Positions 50,480-59,140 of a stretch of 64,000 nucleotides of DNA are shown here, piece by piece. The stretch comes from CAYJLF01 sp964371055. GTDB lineage: Bacteria > Eisenbacteria > RBG-16-71-46 > CAIMUX01. Every line of letters begins with the position of its first letter. Position 1 is the first letter of the stretch. A program made the translations under genes and the position numbers. The stretch is taken from NCBI GenBank assembly GCA_964371055.1, contig CAYJLF010000003.1, positions 186,001 to 250,000 on the forward strand, written 5' to 3'. The notes below the pieces were generated by a model that had not been told where the DNA came from, searched no databases, and saw nothing but the letters and a program-made list of their open reading frames with translations.

Positions 50480-52687
50480 ATGCCGGCTAGAAGGCAGTTC
50501 CATTTCGGCTTCGAGGGCGCCGGCTTCGGCCCGGAGGAACTCCTCGTCACCTCCTTCCAAGGGAGCGAGGCGGTGTCGGAGCTCTTCCGGTTCGAGATCG
50601 ACCTCGCATCGGTAGAGCAGGAGCTGGACCTCACCGCGATGATCGGGGAGCCGGGCACGCTGACCATCAGCGATCCGGGGGGAGACCGTTTCGTCCACGG
50701 CGTGATCGCTAGCGCCGAGACCGCCGGCTTCGGCTCCCGGTATGCCCGCTATCGGGTCACCCTCGTCCCCCAGGTCTGGCCGCTGCTGCTTCGGCGGCGG
50801 TCCCGGATCTACGAGGAGCTCTCGGTGCCCGACATCGTCAGACAGGTGCTCGACGCGGACGGCATCCCGTCCGACCGCTACCGGATCAACGCCGCCGGCA
50901 CGCATGCGGTGCGCGAGTATTGCGTGCAGTATCGCGAGAGCGACTGGGATTTCGTGGCCCGCCTCCTGGAGGAGGAGGGGTTCCGTTTCTACTTCGAGCA
51001 TGACGACCGGAGCGCCCTCCTGGTCATCGACGACTCGGCCGCATCGTATCCGCCCATCGAGGGGGACGGGACGGTGAACTTCCACGACCCCCGGCTGGGG
51101 GTTCGCGAAGAGGACCTCATCTGGGAACTGACGGCCGCCCGGCGCATGACGATCCGTTCGGCCCGGCTGCGCGACTTCGACTTCAAACGCCCGCGGAACC
51201 TCCCCGAAGCGCAGTCGACCTGCTCTGAGGGAGCGGCCCAGACGGAGGAGAACGCCGAGGAGTACGACTACCCGGGCGGATTCGTCGGGGGGGACATGGC
51301 CACGGCGATGTCGCTCTACCGGGCGGGCGAGCACGCGGCGGCCGGCGTCGTCGTGTCGGGTCGGGGCGATGTCGCGCGCTTTCGTCCCGGCTTCCGCTGG
51401 ACGCTGGACGGACACACCCGCGGTGACCTCAACCGGGAGTACGCCGTCATCCGCGTGACGCACACCGCCAGCCAGGAGATGGCCGCCCAGGACGAGGCGG
51501 AGCAGGAGGCGCCGACCGTCTACGAGAACCAGTTCGAGTGCATCCCGGCCGACGTGAGCTATCGCCCGCCCCGCCGCACGCCTCGTCCCAGAGTACGCGG
51601 CACGCAGACGGCCATGGTGGTCGGACCCCAGGGCGAGGAGATTCACACCGACGTGCACGGCCGCATCCGGGTGAACTTCCACTGGAACCGCCTCGACGGT
51701 CACAACGACGGAAGTTCCTGCTGGATCCGCGTCGGCCAGATCTGGGCGGGGGCGGGCTGGGGGGCGGTCTTCATCCCCCGCATCGGCCACGAGGTCGTCG
51801 TGTCGTTCCTGGAGGGCGATCCCGACCGTCCGCTCGTCATCGGGAGCGTCTACAACGGAGTCAATCCTCCGCCCTACGACCTCCCCGGGCAGAAGACCAA
51901 GAGCACGATCAAGTCGGAATCGACTCCCGGGGGGGGCGGGTTCAACGAACTCCGCTTCGAGGATGCGAAGGGGAGCGAGGAGATCTGGCTGCATGGGCAG
52001 AAGGACTGGAACATCCAGATCAACAACGACAAGACCGGCAACATCGGCCACGACGAGTCGATCACGGTCGGCCGGAATCGTTACCTCAAGGTGAAGAAGA
52101 ACGAGACGATCGAGATCGATGTCGATCGTGACGAGACGATCGGAGCGAACCGCACCGAGAAGGTCGGGGCGACTCACGACGAGACGATCGGGGGTTCGAA
52201 GCAGATCAAGATCCTCGGCAGCCGGACCGAGTCGGTGGCCGGCTCCAGCACCGAGGCGGTCGTCGGGTCGAAGTCGACGAGTGTCGGAGGGAGCCTGACC
52301 CTGCTGGTGGGCGGCGCGGTCTCCGCGACCTTCAGCAAGCAGATGTCCCTCTCCATCAGCGGGGCCCGGGAGGAGAGCGTCGGCGCGGAGCAGACCCTCA
52401 ATGTCAGCGGCGACCGCACCACCGTGGTCGGCGGAGCCGATACGATCCAGGTGACGGGAGACCGGGCCGAGAGCATCGCCGGAGGGCTCTCGATCAGCGC
52501 GGACGGCAAGTACGGCCTGAGCGCCAAGTCGGTCAAGATCGAAGCCAAGGACGAGATCACCCTCAAAGTCGGCAGCGCCGAGCTGATCATGAAGAAGAGC
52601 GGGGACATCACGCTCAAGGGGGCCAAGATCAAGATCGAGGGGAGCGGCAAGGTCATCGTCAAGGGCTCGCAGACCGCGATCAATTGA
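50480..52687 (+). CDS. vgrG: T6SS spike protein VgrG (TssI)
   Basis: 735 residues forming the trimeric puncturing spike. A gp27-like base (about 1-370; FHFGFEGAGFGPEELLVTSFQGSEAVSELFRFEIDL..., RVTLVPQVWPLLLRRRSRIYEELSVPDIVRQVL, EYCVQYRESDWDFVARLLEEEGFRFYFEH) is followed by the gp5 OB-fold (VVGPQGEEIHTDVHGRIRVNFHW..., GWGAVFIPRIGHEVVVSFLEGDPDRPLVIGSVYNG). Then a long repeated beta-helix (about 500-650) has ETI/EKV/ESV-type repeats such as NETIEIDVDRDETIGANRTEKVGATHDETIGG. No C-terminal effector domain extends beyond the helix, so effectors must bind separately through the PAAR-like and adaptor proteins that follow. Confidence 0.95.
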   Translation: MPARRQFHFGFEGAGFGPEELLVTSFQGSEAVSELFRFEIDLASVEQELDLTAMIGEPGTLTISDPGGDRFVHGVIASAETAGFGSRYARYRVTLVPQVWPLLLRRRSRIYEELSVPDIVRQVLDADGIPSDRYRINAAGTHAVREYCVQYRESDWDFVARLLEEEGFRFYFEHDDRSALLVIDDSAASYPPIEGDGTVNFHDPRLGVREEDLIWELTAARRMTIRSARLRDFDFKRPRNLPEAQSTCSEGAAQTEENAEEYDYPGGFVGGDMATAMSLYRAGEHAAAGVVVSGRGDVARFRPGFRWTLDGHTRGDLNREYAVIRVTHTASQEMAAQDEAEQEAPTVYENQFECIPADVSYRPPRRTPRPRVRGTQTAMVVGPQGEEIHTDVHGRIRVNFHWNRLDGHNDGSSCWIRVGQIWAGAGWGAVFIPRIGHEVVVSFLEGDPDRPLVIGSVYNGVNPPPYDLPGQKTKSTIKSESTPGGGGFNELRFEDAKGSEEIWLHGQKDWNIQINNDKTGNIGHDESITVGRNRYLKVKKNETIEIDVDRDETIGANRTEKVGATHDETIGGSKQIKILGSRTESVAGSSTEAVVGSKSTSVGGSLTLLVGGAVSATFSKQMSLSISGAREESVGAEQTLNVSGDRTTVVGGADTIQVTGDRAESIAGGLSISADGKYGLSAKSVKIEAKDEITLKVGSAELIMKKSGDITLKGAKIKIEGSGKVIVKGSQTAIN

Positions 52688-52695
52688 GGGAAAGG

Positions 52696-53943
52696 ATGGG
52701 ACCCTTCCGCCGCGACATACTCGAGGAACACGCGGACGAGGCCGCTTTCCTCTTCCGGCAACGCGGGCGCGCCTTCGCCTCGCGGCTCTATCGGGCGCCC
52801 CGTCTGGGAGATCTCGACGAGCGTCTGCGGGCGCACCTCGACGGCCTGGTGGTGGCCGGCGAGGAGGGGTGGATGGCGGTGGCCGGCGGCCTGACGAGTG
52901 ATGATCCCGCCCTCGTCTTCGTCGCTGCGATGACCGGCCTGGCGGCCGGAGGATCGGGCGCCCGGAAGGAGGTCGAGACGTCGCTCGGTGCGCCGTCGTC
53001 GGTCGAAGGGCTCCTCTGGGCGCTGAGGCTGGCCGGCGGAGAGGATGTGGAATCCGCTCTTTGGGCGTGGACGAGACATCCATCTCCTCTCGGGCGCGCC
53101 TTCGCCTGCGGAGCCCTGGCTTTCCGCGGCGACGACCCGCCCGTCGATACGGTCGCGTCGCTTCTCGCGGAGGACGCGCCGGCGGTGCTTGCGATCACGC
53201 TGGGGGTGGTCCTGCGACGCCGCGGGCGCGAGCACGCCCCGCGAGTGGTGGAACTGCTGGATCACGGCGAGCCTGCGGTGCGTGCGGCGGCGCTGGCGGC
53301 CGGACTCGCCCTGGCCCGGCCGGAGGCCGCCGCCGCGGGCCGGCGCCGGTGCGGGTCGGCCGATCCCGAGGCTGTTCATGCGCTCCGGTGGGCCCCTCTG
53401 GCGGCGGAGGTGGAGATGCTGGAGCCGTTGCTCGGAGCGATTGCCGGGGAGCACGGCCGGTCGGTCTGCCTTGCGTTGGGGCGGCTCGGCTATCCGTCCG
53501 CGGCCGGGGGGCTTCTCTCCGCGGCGGCGGTCGAATCGACCGCGCGAGCGGCGGGCCATGCCCTCGCGCTTCTCTTCGGGCTCGATCTTCGCGCGCAGGG
53601 TCTGGAGCTTCCTCCCGAGAGACGACCGGCCTCCGCGGATGAGATGGAGCTCGATCCCGACGAGGATCTTCCCTGGCCGGATCTCGAGACACTGACGCCG
53701 GTGGTGCGCAGGGCCGCGGACGCGGCGCCGGGAAACGTCCGCCTTCGCGGCGGCCGAGCCTGGAGTGTGGCGGTCCTGGAAGCTGAGATCGAGGAGGGCT
53801 GCCTGCCGGACCGCGAGCAGGCGATGCGGGAACGGTATCTGCGAGATCCGGGCTGTGCCTGGCGGGAGCCGCGCGCCTGGTCGACCGGCCGGGCGGCGGA
53901 AGCCAATCGCGGTGGGACGCCGGTTTCTTCGGGCAAGGAGTAG
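52696..53943 (+). CDS. T6SS-associated TIGR02270-like repeat protein
   Basis: 415 residues from an ATG after GAGGGAAAGG. A mostly alpha-helical HEAT/armadillo-like protein: repeated units such as LLWALRLAGGEDVESALWAWTRHPSPLGRAFACGALAFRG, LLAEDAPAVLAITLGVVLRRRG and VVELLDHGEPAVRAAALAAGLALARPE. No enzyme motif. It resembles the TIGR02270 group that occurs in several deltaproteobacterial and pseudomonad genomes near T6SS genes; this family assignment is tentative. It directly follows vgrG (8-bp gap), so a chaperone or scaffold for spike loading is possible. The C-terminus has an unusual acidic patch (DEMELDPDEDLPWPD). Confidence 0.65.
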   Translation: MGPFRRDILEEHADEAAFLFRQRGRAFASRLYRAPRLGDLDERLRAHLDGLVVAGEEGWMAVAGGLTSDDPALVFVAAMTGLAAGGSGARKEVETSLGAPSSVEGLLWALRLAGGEDVESALWAWTRHPSPLGRAFACGALAFRGDDPPVDTVASLLAEDAPAVLAITLGVVLRRRGREHAPRVVELLDHGEPAVRAAALAAGLALARPEAAAAGRRRCGSADPEAVHALRWAPLAAEVEMLEPLLGAIAGEHGRSVCLALGRLGYPSAAGGLLSAAAVESTARAAGHALALLFGLDLRAQGLELPPERRPASADEMELDPDEDLPWPDLETLTPVVRRAADAAPGNVRLRGGRAWSVAVLEAEIEEGCLPDREQAMRERYLRDPGCAWREPRAWSTGRAAEANRGGTPVSSGKE

Positions 53944-53946
53944 GAG

Positions 53947-54432
53947 ATGACGCATTCAGAAAATGCTCCGGGGGCGCCGGCCCCGATCGATCACGCTGTT
54001 GCCGCCGGCGCGTCGGCCACCCCGATCCTCGGGACCTTCCGGGGACTTGACGCGGACGGGCGTGCGGTGGTGGCGATCGACGACGACGGAACGGAGTTCA
54101 TCGCGGTGGTTGCCGCACCATGTCCCGAGGGAGCGCTGGGAGCGGCGCGTGGTCGGCAGGTGGTTCTCCTCTTCGAACGCGGAGATCCGCGGCGTCCCGT
54201 CATTGTGGGGTGGGTGCAGGAGTTGCCGGCCGCCGATCCTCCGGAGAGGCGGTATGTGCGCGTGGATGGTCGCGTCCTCGTCCTGGAGGGTCAGCAGGAG
54301 GTCGAACTCCGTTGCGGCGAGGCGAGCATTCTCCTCCATCGTGACGGGCGAATCGAGCTTCGGGGTCGGACCATCCTGAGCGAGGCGCGGGAGATGCAGC
54401 GCATCCGCGGCGCGGCGGTGCGCATCAACTGA
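53947..54432 (+). CDS. DUF6484-like T6SS-associated protein
   Basis: 161 residues, three bases after the upstream stop. A beta-rich core (about 25-150): ILGTFRGLDADGRAVVAIDDDGTEFIAVVAAPCPEGALGAARGRQVVLLFERGDPRRPVIVGWVQE, then RYVRVDGRVLVLEGQQEVELRCGEASILLHRDGRIELRGRTILSEA. This matches DUF6484-type proteins that occur beside VgrG and PAAR genes. The second half reads like one or two gp5/VgrG beta-helix-like repeats (ELRCGEASILLHRDGRIELRG), so it could cap or extend the spike. No catalytic residue pattern. Confidence 0.75.
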   Translation: MTHSENAPGAPAPIDHAVAAGASATPILGTFRGLDADGRAVVAIDDDGTEFIAVVAAPCPEGALGAARGRQVVLLFERGDPRRPVIVGWVQELPAADPPERRYVRVDGRVLVLEGQQEVELRCGEASILLHRDGRIELRGRTILSEAREMQRIRGAAVRIN

Positions 54433-54510
54433 GCGCCCGGCGGCGGCACGGCCTCGGCATCGCGGTCGGCGCGTCGGCAGGATTACGGAGATAGCGCGGA
54501 AGGACCTCGG

Positions 54511-55515
54511 GTGGAACTGGTCAATGAAACCGGCTGGCCTGGGCAGCTCGTGATCCTGCCTGACAGCGGCGGGCGGGAGACGCTGTTGGTCGTGGTCAAG
54601 GCGACCTTCACGATAGGACGCGCGGGCTGCCGGCCGGCCGACGAGCCGGTGCCGTTGACCCTGGCCGACGAGCATCATGGCGAGCCGGGGCTCTCCAGCG
54701 TCCGACTCGAATCCGATCTGGCGCTGGAGAAGCCGGCCACCGACGTCATCATGCTCGGCCATGCCTGGGCGCCCCGCGGGCGGGCCAGGGAGTCCCGCGT
54801 CCGGCTGGGCGTCGGTCCGGTGGCGCGCGAGGTCCGCATCTTCGGCGACCGCCGCTGGGCTCTGATGTTGGGACTGCCCCGCATCGAGGGGCCCGAGCCG
54901 TTCGAGCGGATCCCGCTCGTGTGGGAGCGCGCCTTCGGCGGCGTCCAGCCGCGCAAGGACGAGGACGAAGTGGAGGGAGCTGAGGAGCGGAACCCGGTCG
55001 GAACCGGCTTCGTGAAGAAGCGAAACTCGTCCTTCGTCGACGGCCTCGCGCTCCCCAACATCGAGGATCCCTCCCACCTGTTGAAGACGCCCGGACAGCG
55101 GCGCGAGCCGGCCGGGTTCGGCATCGTTGCCCGGCACTGGCTGCCGCGACGGCCGCTCTTCGGTACCTATGACGAGGCATGGATGCAGAACCGGATGCCG
55201 CTCCCTCCGGCCGATCTCGATCCGCGGGCGTTCTGCGGCGCCCCCGAGGCGCTGCAGGCGCGACCGCACCTGCGAGGAGGCGAACCGGTGAGCATGGACG
55301 GGGTCAGCCCCGATGGGCCGGTTCGTTTCGATCTGCCCCGGGTCGACCACCGGTGGGAAGTGCGCGTCGGGAACGACTGGACGGATCTTCATCCGCTCCT
55401 CGACACGGTCGTGCTGGAGCCGGACGCGTCACGGGTCACGCTGGTCTGGCGGGCGAAGTTGGACGTGCACGGAAGAGTGCGCCGCGTACGCGGCGTGCGG
55501 GCGAGAGCTTCGTGA
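54511..55515 (+). CDS. DUF2169-family T6SS adaptor protein
   Basis: 334 residues from a GTG (weak ribosome-binding site). The family sequence LVNETGWPGQLVILPDSGGRETLLVVVKATFTIG (1-40), TDVIMLGHAWAPRGRARESRVRLGVGPVAREVRIFGDRRW and FERIPLVWERAFGG is typical of DUF2169 proteins. In characterised T6SS clusters they act as adaptors or chaperones that help load PAAR-linked effectors onto VgrG. Next in order are a KS-like protein and a PAAR-like protein, the common DUF2169 neighbourhood. The last base overlaps the next ATG by 1 nt. Confidence 0.85.
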   Translation: MELVNETGWPGQLVILPDSGGRETLLVVVKATFTIGRAGCRPADEPVPLTLADEHHGEPGLSSVRLESDLALEKPATDVIMLGHAWAPRGRARESRVRLGVGPVAREVRIFGDRRWALMLGLPRIEGPEPFERIPLVWERAFGGVQPRKDEDEVEGAEERNPVGTGFVKKRNSSFVDGLALPNIEDPSHLLKTPGQRREPAGFGIVARHWLPRRPLFGTYDEAWMQNRMPLPPADLDPRAFCGAPEALQARPHLRGGEPVSMDGVSPDGPVRFDLPRVDHRWEVRVGNDWTDLHPLLDTVVLEPDASRVTLVWRAKLDVHGRVRRVRGVRARAS

Positions 55516-56594
55516 TGGCGCAGGCCTGGCTGACCGGATACGGCGCGCTGACGCCGGTGGGAGGCAACACGACGCAGTCGTGCGCCGCGCTGCGCGCCGG
55601 CATCGCGCGCTTCCGCCCCACCGACGCCCATCTCTGCCTCCCGGCCGATGAGATGGATCCCCACATGGAGAGCCCCGCGGTGGCCGAGGTCGAGGGGATC
55701 GATCCTCGGGCCGCGGGCGCGGAGAGGCTGCTCCTTCTCTTGCTCCCGCCCCTCGGCGATGCTCTCCGTTCCGCCGGAGTAAAGCGGGCGGAGATGGCCG
55801 CGGCATCTCTGCATCTGGCCTTGCCCTCGCGATCGCGTCCCGACCCTCCTCCCGACCCCGTGGAGTTCGGCCGCACGCTGTTCCGGCGCGCGGCTCTGCC
55901 CGAGCCGACTGTCATCACCGCGGCCCTCGAGGGCCAGAGCGGATTCGCGACGGCGGTCGAGTCCGCCGTCAAGGGATTCGGAGACGGCGCTCCTGGTCCG
56001 GCCATCGTGGTCACGGTCGACTCTCTGCTCGATCGCCGCCTGCTCCGGGCGCTGGATGCGGAGGGACGCCTGAAGTGCACTCGTTCGCCCGAAGGACTGA
56101 CCCCGGGCGAAGCGGCGGCGGTGATCGTGCTGCGTCCGGGCTCCGGGCCGGCCGCGCGCGGCGGGGCCGCCCCGCGGGCGACGGTTTTGGCCACGGGGCG
56201 CGCGATGGAGCCGGCCCATCTTCGGTCCGACCGCGCGTGTACCGGCGACGGCCTGAGCTTTGCTCTCCGGGCGGCGGCGCGCAACTCGGGCCCGACGCCG
56301 GTTCCGCCGTGGGTCATCCTCGATCACAACGGAGAGCGCTACCGCGCGCTGGAATGGGGCTACGCCGTGACGCGGTGCCATGAGCTGTTTGCGGGCCTGC
56401 GGCAGACCTGGACGATCGCCGATTGCGTCGGCGACACCGGCGCCGCAGTGGGCGGACTCGCCGCGTGCCGCGCGGCCGCGGCCTTCGAGCGCGGCTACGC
56501 CCCCGGTCCGGCTGCCTTCGTCGTGCTTGGATCGGACGAAGGCGAACGCGGAGTCGTGGTGATCGGCGCGCCCCCGGCGCGCGCGGAAGTTTAG
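55515..56594 (+). CDS. Ketosynthase-like T6SS-associated protein with lost catalytic residues
   Basis: 359 residues with a thiolase/ketosynthase fold: WLTGYGALTPVGGNTTQSCAALRAGIARF at the start, the central VITAALEGQSGFATAVESAVKGF, and the late TWTIADCVGDTGAAVGGLAACRAAAAFERG. Where an active enzyme has the nucleophile TAC(S/T)S, this has EGQSG (139-143). Where it has the GH of the second histidine (KSxxGHxxxA), this has GD (DCVGDTGAA). The HGTGT loop is also replaced by HNGER. All three catalytic positions are therefore missing, so it is probably a structural or binding protein. It starts 1 nt inside the DUF2169 stop. Such KS-like proteins recur beside DUF2169 and DUF4150 genes in other T6SS clusters. 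Confidence 0.82.
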   Translation: MAQAWLTGYGALTPVGGNTTQSCAALRAGIARFRPTDAHLCLPADEMDPHMESPAVAEVEGIDPRAAGAERLLLLLLPPLGDALRSAGVKRAEMAAASLHLALPSRSRPDPPPDPVEFGRTLFRRAALPEPTVITAALEGQSGFATAVESAVKGFGDGAPGPAIVVTVDSLLDRRLLRALDAEGRLKCTRSPEGLTPGEAAAVIVLRPGSGPAARGGAAPRATVLATGRAMEPAHLRSDRACTGDGLSFALRAAARNSGPTPVPPWVILDHNGERYRALEWGYAVTRCHELFAGLRQTWTIADCVGDTGAAVGGLAACRAAAAFERGYAPGPAAFVVLGSDEGERGVVVIGAPPARAEV

Positions 56595-56606
56595 GGAGGA
56601 GGCAGC

Positions 56607-57086
56607 ATGCCGGCCACCGTGGTCGTCAACTTCATGACCGTCGTGCACGCGTCTAGCAACGGCATGGTGATGTTCTTTCCCGACGTCTGCCTGACCCCGG
56701 CGCCTCCGGCGCCTCCCATCCCGATCCCGTACCCGAACATCGCCATGTCGTCCGACACGGACGAGGGGAGCTCGACCGTGAAGATGGACGGCAACCCGAT
56801 CATGATCCAGGACTCGAAGTTCAAGCAGAGCAGCGGGGACGAGCCGGGCTCGCTCAAGGGTGTCGTCAGCGTCAACACGAAGGGGAAGGCGGAGTTCATC
56901 AACTTCTCCTTTGACGTCAAGGTCGACGGCAAGATGACGGCGCGCCTCCTCGATCCCATGATCGGAAACGAACTCATGGGCAAACCGCCAAACACTCCTC
57001 CCTCTCCCGAAATGCAGCCGCCTCTGGTCGTCGTGCCGCTCGTCGATGAACCACCCGGGGACTGGGACGTCCAGAGCGTGGAGTAG
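56607..57086 (+). CDS. PAAR-like domain protein (DUF4150)
   Basis: 159 residues, ATG after AGGAGG. Sharpens the VgrG tip and carries effectors. The DUF4150 PAAR-like pattern is visible: VVNFMTVVHASSNGMVMFFPDVCLTPAPPAPPIPIPYPNIAMSSD, VKMDGNPIMIQDSKFKQSSGDEPGSLKGVVSVNTKGKAEFINFSFDVKVDGKMTARLLDPMIGN. The Pro-rich loop (TPAPPAPPIPIPYPN) and GNP/D motifs replace the classical PAAR motif. It is followed by only 3 bp before the metallopeptidase-like gene, so the two are probably co-translated and the effector may be loaded through it. Confidence 0.85.
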   Translation: MPATVVVNFMTVVHASSNGMVMFFPDVCLTPAPPAPPIPIPYPNIAMSSDTDEGSSTVKMDGNPIMIQDSKFKQSSGDEPGSLKGVVSVNTKGKAEFINFSFDVKVDGKMTARLLDPMIGNELMGKPPNTPPSPEMQPPLVVVPLVDEPPGDWDVQSVE

Positions 57087-57089
57087 TCG

Positions 57090-58439
57090 ATGGCCACCAA
57101 GCAGTACGTCAATCTTCCGCAGGGCACGGCGGACAACCACGGCCGGTGGTTCCTCTGCCAGGTGAAGATCAAGGAGAAGAAGCCCGGTGACTCCGAGGGA
57201 AAGCTCGTCTTCCTCTTTATCGACGCCCAGCCGGGCAACCTCTCGGTCAACTGGCTGCCGGCCGCGCATCGGGCGCTCGGCTTCCAGTGGAAGCCGGGCA
57301 AGGGGAGCCGGATTCTCGAGACCGTCAAGAACCAGACCGTGCAGGCCTACAGCTGCCTTTCGATCGCGGGGGGTGACCGGTTCAAGTTCCGGGCGGGGAA
57401 GATCAGCACCGGCGAGGGATCGGTCGACGCGAAGGTGGAGGTGGAGGTCTGGCGGAAGATCTTCGTCCGCGTCGGGAACATGGCGGGATGCCCCTCCGGC
57501 AACTGGGGGGCGGTCGAGGGAGAACTGAAGAAGGTCTTCATCGACGTCGAGCGCGAGGGACCGAGCGTGATCGCGCACCAGCCGTGGTCGCGCGACCAGG
57601 CGCCGGTGACGGAGATGGATCGGGGCAAGGGGGCGATGACCTACCCCGATCAGTCGACCAAGCTGGTCTTCGTCGATCGAATCGGCAAGTCCTCCCGAGT
57701 CGACGTGGGCCCGGTCGAGTTCACCCCGGCGGCGCTCAAGGGGAATCGGAAGTTCAAGTACAAGCTGCCGGGCAGCCTCTACACCTGGCCCGACGACGGC
57801 GCCTGGATCGCCGGTCGGATCGAACTGCTCGACAAGGACGGCCGGGTCACGGCTTCCTGGGACAAGGTGCGGCACACCGTGACGAAGCGCACGACGAGCG
57901 AGGCGTTCAAGCATCCGGAGGGGTGGGCCGCCCGCTGGATCACGTTCGACTTCAGCGGTTGGCAGAACCTGGACGCCTGGTGCGACCGCAACGAGGGGAA
58001 GTTCCGCTTTACGCTCTGGGTCTGGATGATCGACGACACCGCCATGGGGCTGGCCTGGCCCAGCCCGCCGCGGATCCTGATCGCGACGCGGCATCCGACC
58101 AGCTACGACCCCAATGACAAGATCGACAACACCATCGTGCACGAAATCGGACACAACCTCGGGCTGAACGTCCGTTGGCTCCCGATGTACGACGAGGCGA
58201 CCGGCGCGTTCGACGACTGGGATCAGAACGCCACTTGGTACAACAACACGCACGGCGGAGTCGGCAGTCACTGCCATACCGGCGCCACGCTCGACGCCAA
58301 CAACAAGTACGCCAACGGCAGCTGCACGATGCTGCACTATGTGACCGGCGTCACGGCGTACTGCGGCCAGTGCGTGAACTGCCTGAAGCGGGCGAAGCTG
58401 GAAAAGCTCGGCCGCAACAGCATCTGGCCTGCGGGATGA
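57090..58439 (+). CDS. Candidate T6SS effector: zinc-metallopeptidase-like protein
   Basis: 449 residues. The N-terminal ~200 residues are beta-rich and unrecognised. The C-terminal part carries an extended zinc signature HEIGHNLG (His351, Glu352, His355, Gly358), the HExxHxxG pattern of metzincin-type peptidases and of the VgrG2b effector. A Cys/His-rich tail follows: SHCH (393-396), SCTMLHY (411-417) and CGQCVNC (425-431). This could supply the third zinc ligand, a second metal site or disulfides. Neither a signal peptide nor a TM segment. Position directly behind the PAAR-like gene and ahead of an exported small protein is the usual effector slot. Likely target: periplasmic or cell-envelope proteins of a rival (inference). 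The start codon and frame are clean. Confidence 0.7.
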   Translation: MATKQYVNLPQGTADNHGRWFLCQVKIKEKKPGDSEGKLVFLFIDAQPGNLSVNWLPAAHRALGFQWKPGKGSRILETVKNQTVQAYSCLSIAGGDRFKFRAGKISTGEGSVDAKVEVEVWRKIFVRVGNMAGCPSGNWGAVEGELKKVFIDVEREGPSVIAHQPWSRDQAPVTEMDRGKGAMTYPDQSTKLVFVDRIGKSSRVDVGPVEFTPAALKGNRKFKYKLPGSLYTWPDDGAWIAGRIELLDKDGRVTASWDKVRHTVTKRTTSEAFKHPEGWAARWITFDFSGWQNLDAWCDRNEGKFRFTLWVWMIDDTAMGLAWPSPPRILIATRHPTSYDPNDKIDNTIVHEIGHNLGLNVRWLPMYDEATGAFDDWDQNATWYNNTHGGVGSHCHTGATLDANNKYANGSCTMLHYVTGVTAYCGQCVNCLKRAKLEKLGRNSIWPAG

Positions 58440-59140
58440 TGCGGCCTCGTACCCGCGGAGCCTGCGAGTGGAGCATCCGCCGGACGGGCCGCCGGCCGGT
58501 CCCGATCCGCGGGCGCGGGCCGCGACTTCTGTTCATCGGCCTGGTCCTCCTGGTCGGGGCACGTATTCTTCCCGGCCGGGCCGCGAACGACATCACGAAG
58601 GAGGTAGCCGTGACCGCGGACGTCGTCGACGACAGCGTCTTCTTCCGCCAGTCCCTGGGCAGCGGAGATCCGTGTGAGTGCACTCCCGCGATGGAGCCTG
58701 ACGAGCGCGGAATCCGCATCGCCGCGCCCCGGCGCGTGCGTGGGGGCGGCGAGCTGATCGTGCCGGTCTGCGCTGTCGCCCGGTTTGACTACGCCGAGCG
58801 GGACACCATGCCGGCCAACCTCTGGCCGGAGATGGTGGCGGTGGCGATCGATCTACGATCAAATCGCTCCTACTGCGCTCGTCTGGGGGAGCCGTCGCCA
58901 CCGCCGGGGGACGAGATCAGCGGACCGGAGCCGGGCGAGCCCCCTGGCGGCGGCGAGGACGACGACGCGGCCGATCTCTCGGGCCAGGGGAGCATCACGC
59001 AGTACCGGACCTTCGACCTGGTGCCGGTGCTCGAGCTTCCCTCGGACCCGGCGGTCTATCACTGCTTCCTCATCTTCCGGGCGCACGCCTCGAACAGCGC
59101 GCGCATCGAGGTCTTCGCGCCGGAGGGAGGCCGTCCATGA
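58436..59140 (+). CDS. Exported protein of unknown function, possible immunity partner of the metallopeptidase
   Basis: 234 residues; the ATG overlaps the effector stop (ATGATG, 58436-58441). An N-terminal basic stretch and one hydrophobic helix (about residues 31-45, LLFIGLVLLVGARIL) followed by PGRAAN suggest an exported or membrane-anchored periplasmic protein. Mature part: VAVTADVVDDSVFF, SGDPCECTPAMEPDERG, an acidic/Pro/Gly-rich loop (PGDEISGPEPGEPPGGGEDDD) and a beta-rich end (YRTFDLVPVLELPSDPAVYHCFLIFRAHASNSARIEVFA). Periplasmic location and translational coupling to the effector fit an immunity protein, but no homology supports it. Confidence 0.5.
   Translation: MMRPRTRGACEWSIRRTGRRPVPIRGRGPRLLFIGLVLLVGARILPGRAANDITKEVAVTADVVDDSVFFRQSLGSGDPCECTPAMEPDERGIRIAAPRRVRGGGELIVPVCAVARFDYAERDTMPANLWPEMVAVAIDLRSNRSYCARLGEPSPPPGDEISGPEPGEPPGGGEDDDAADLSGQGSITQYRTFDLVPVLELPSDPAVYHCFLIFRAHASNSARIEVFAPEGGRP

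Noticed and set aside
50267..53083. 938-codon minus-strand open frame under vgrG
   Set aside because: Shadow of VgrG and the next gene; no recognisable domain.
55389..58337. 982-codon minus-strand open frame under the effector module
   Set aside because: Shadow; the plus-strand genes show DUF2169, KS, PAAR-like and HExxH features.
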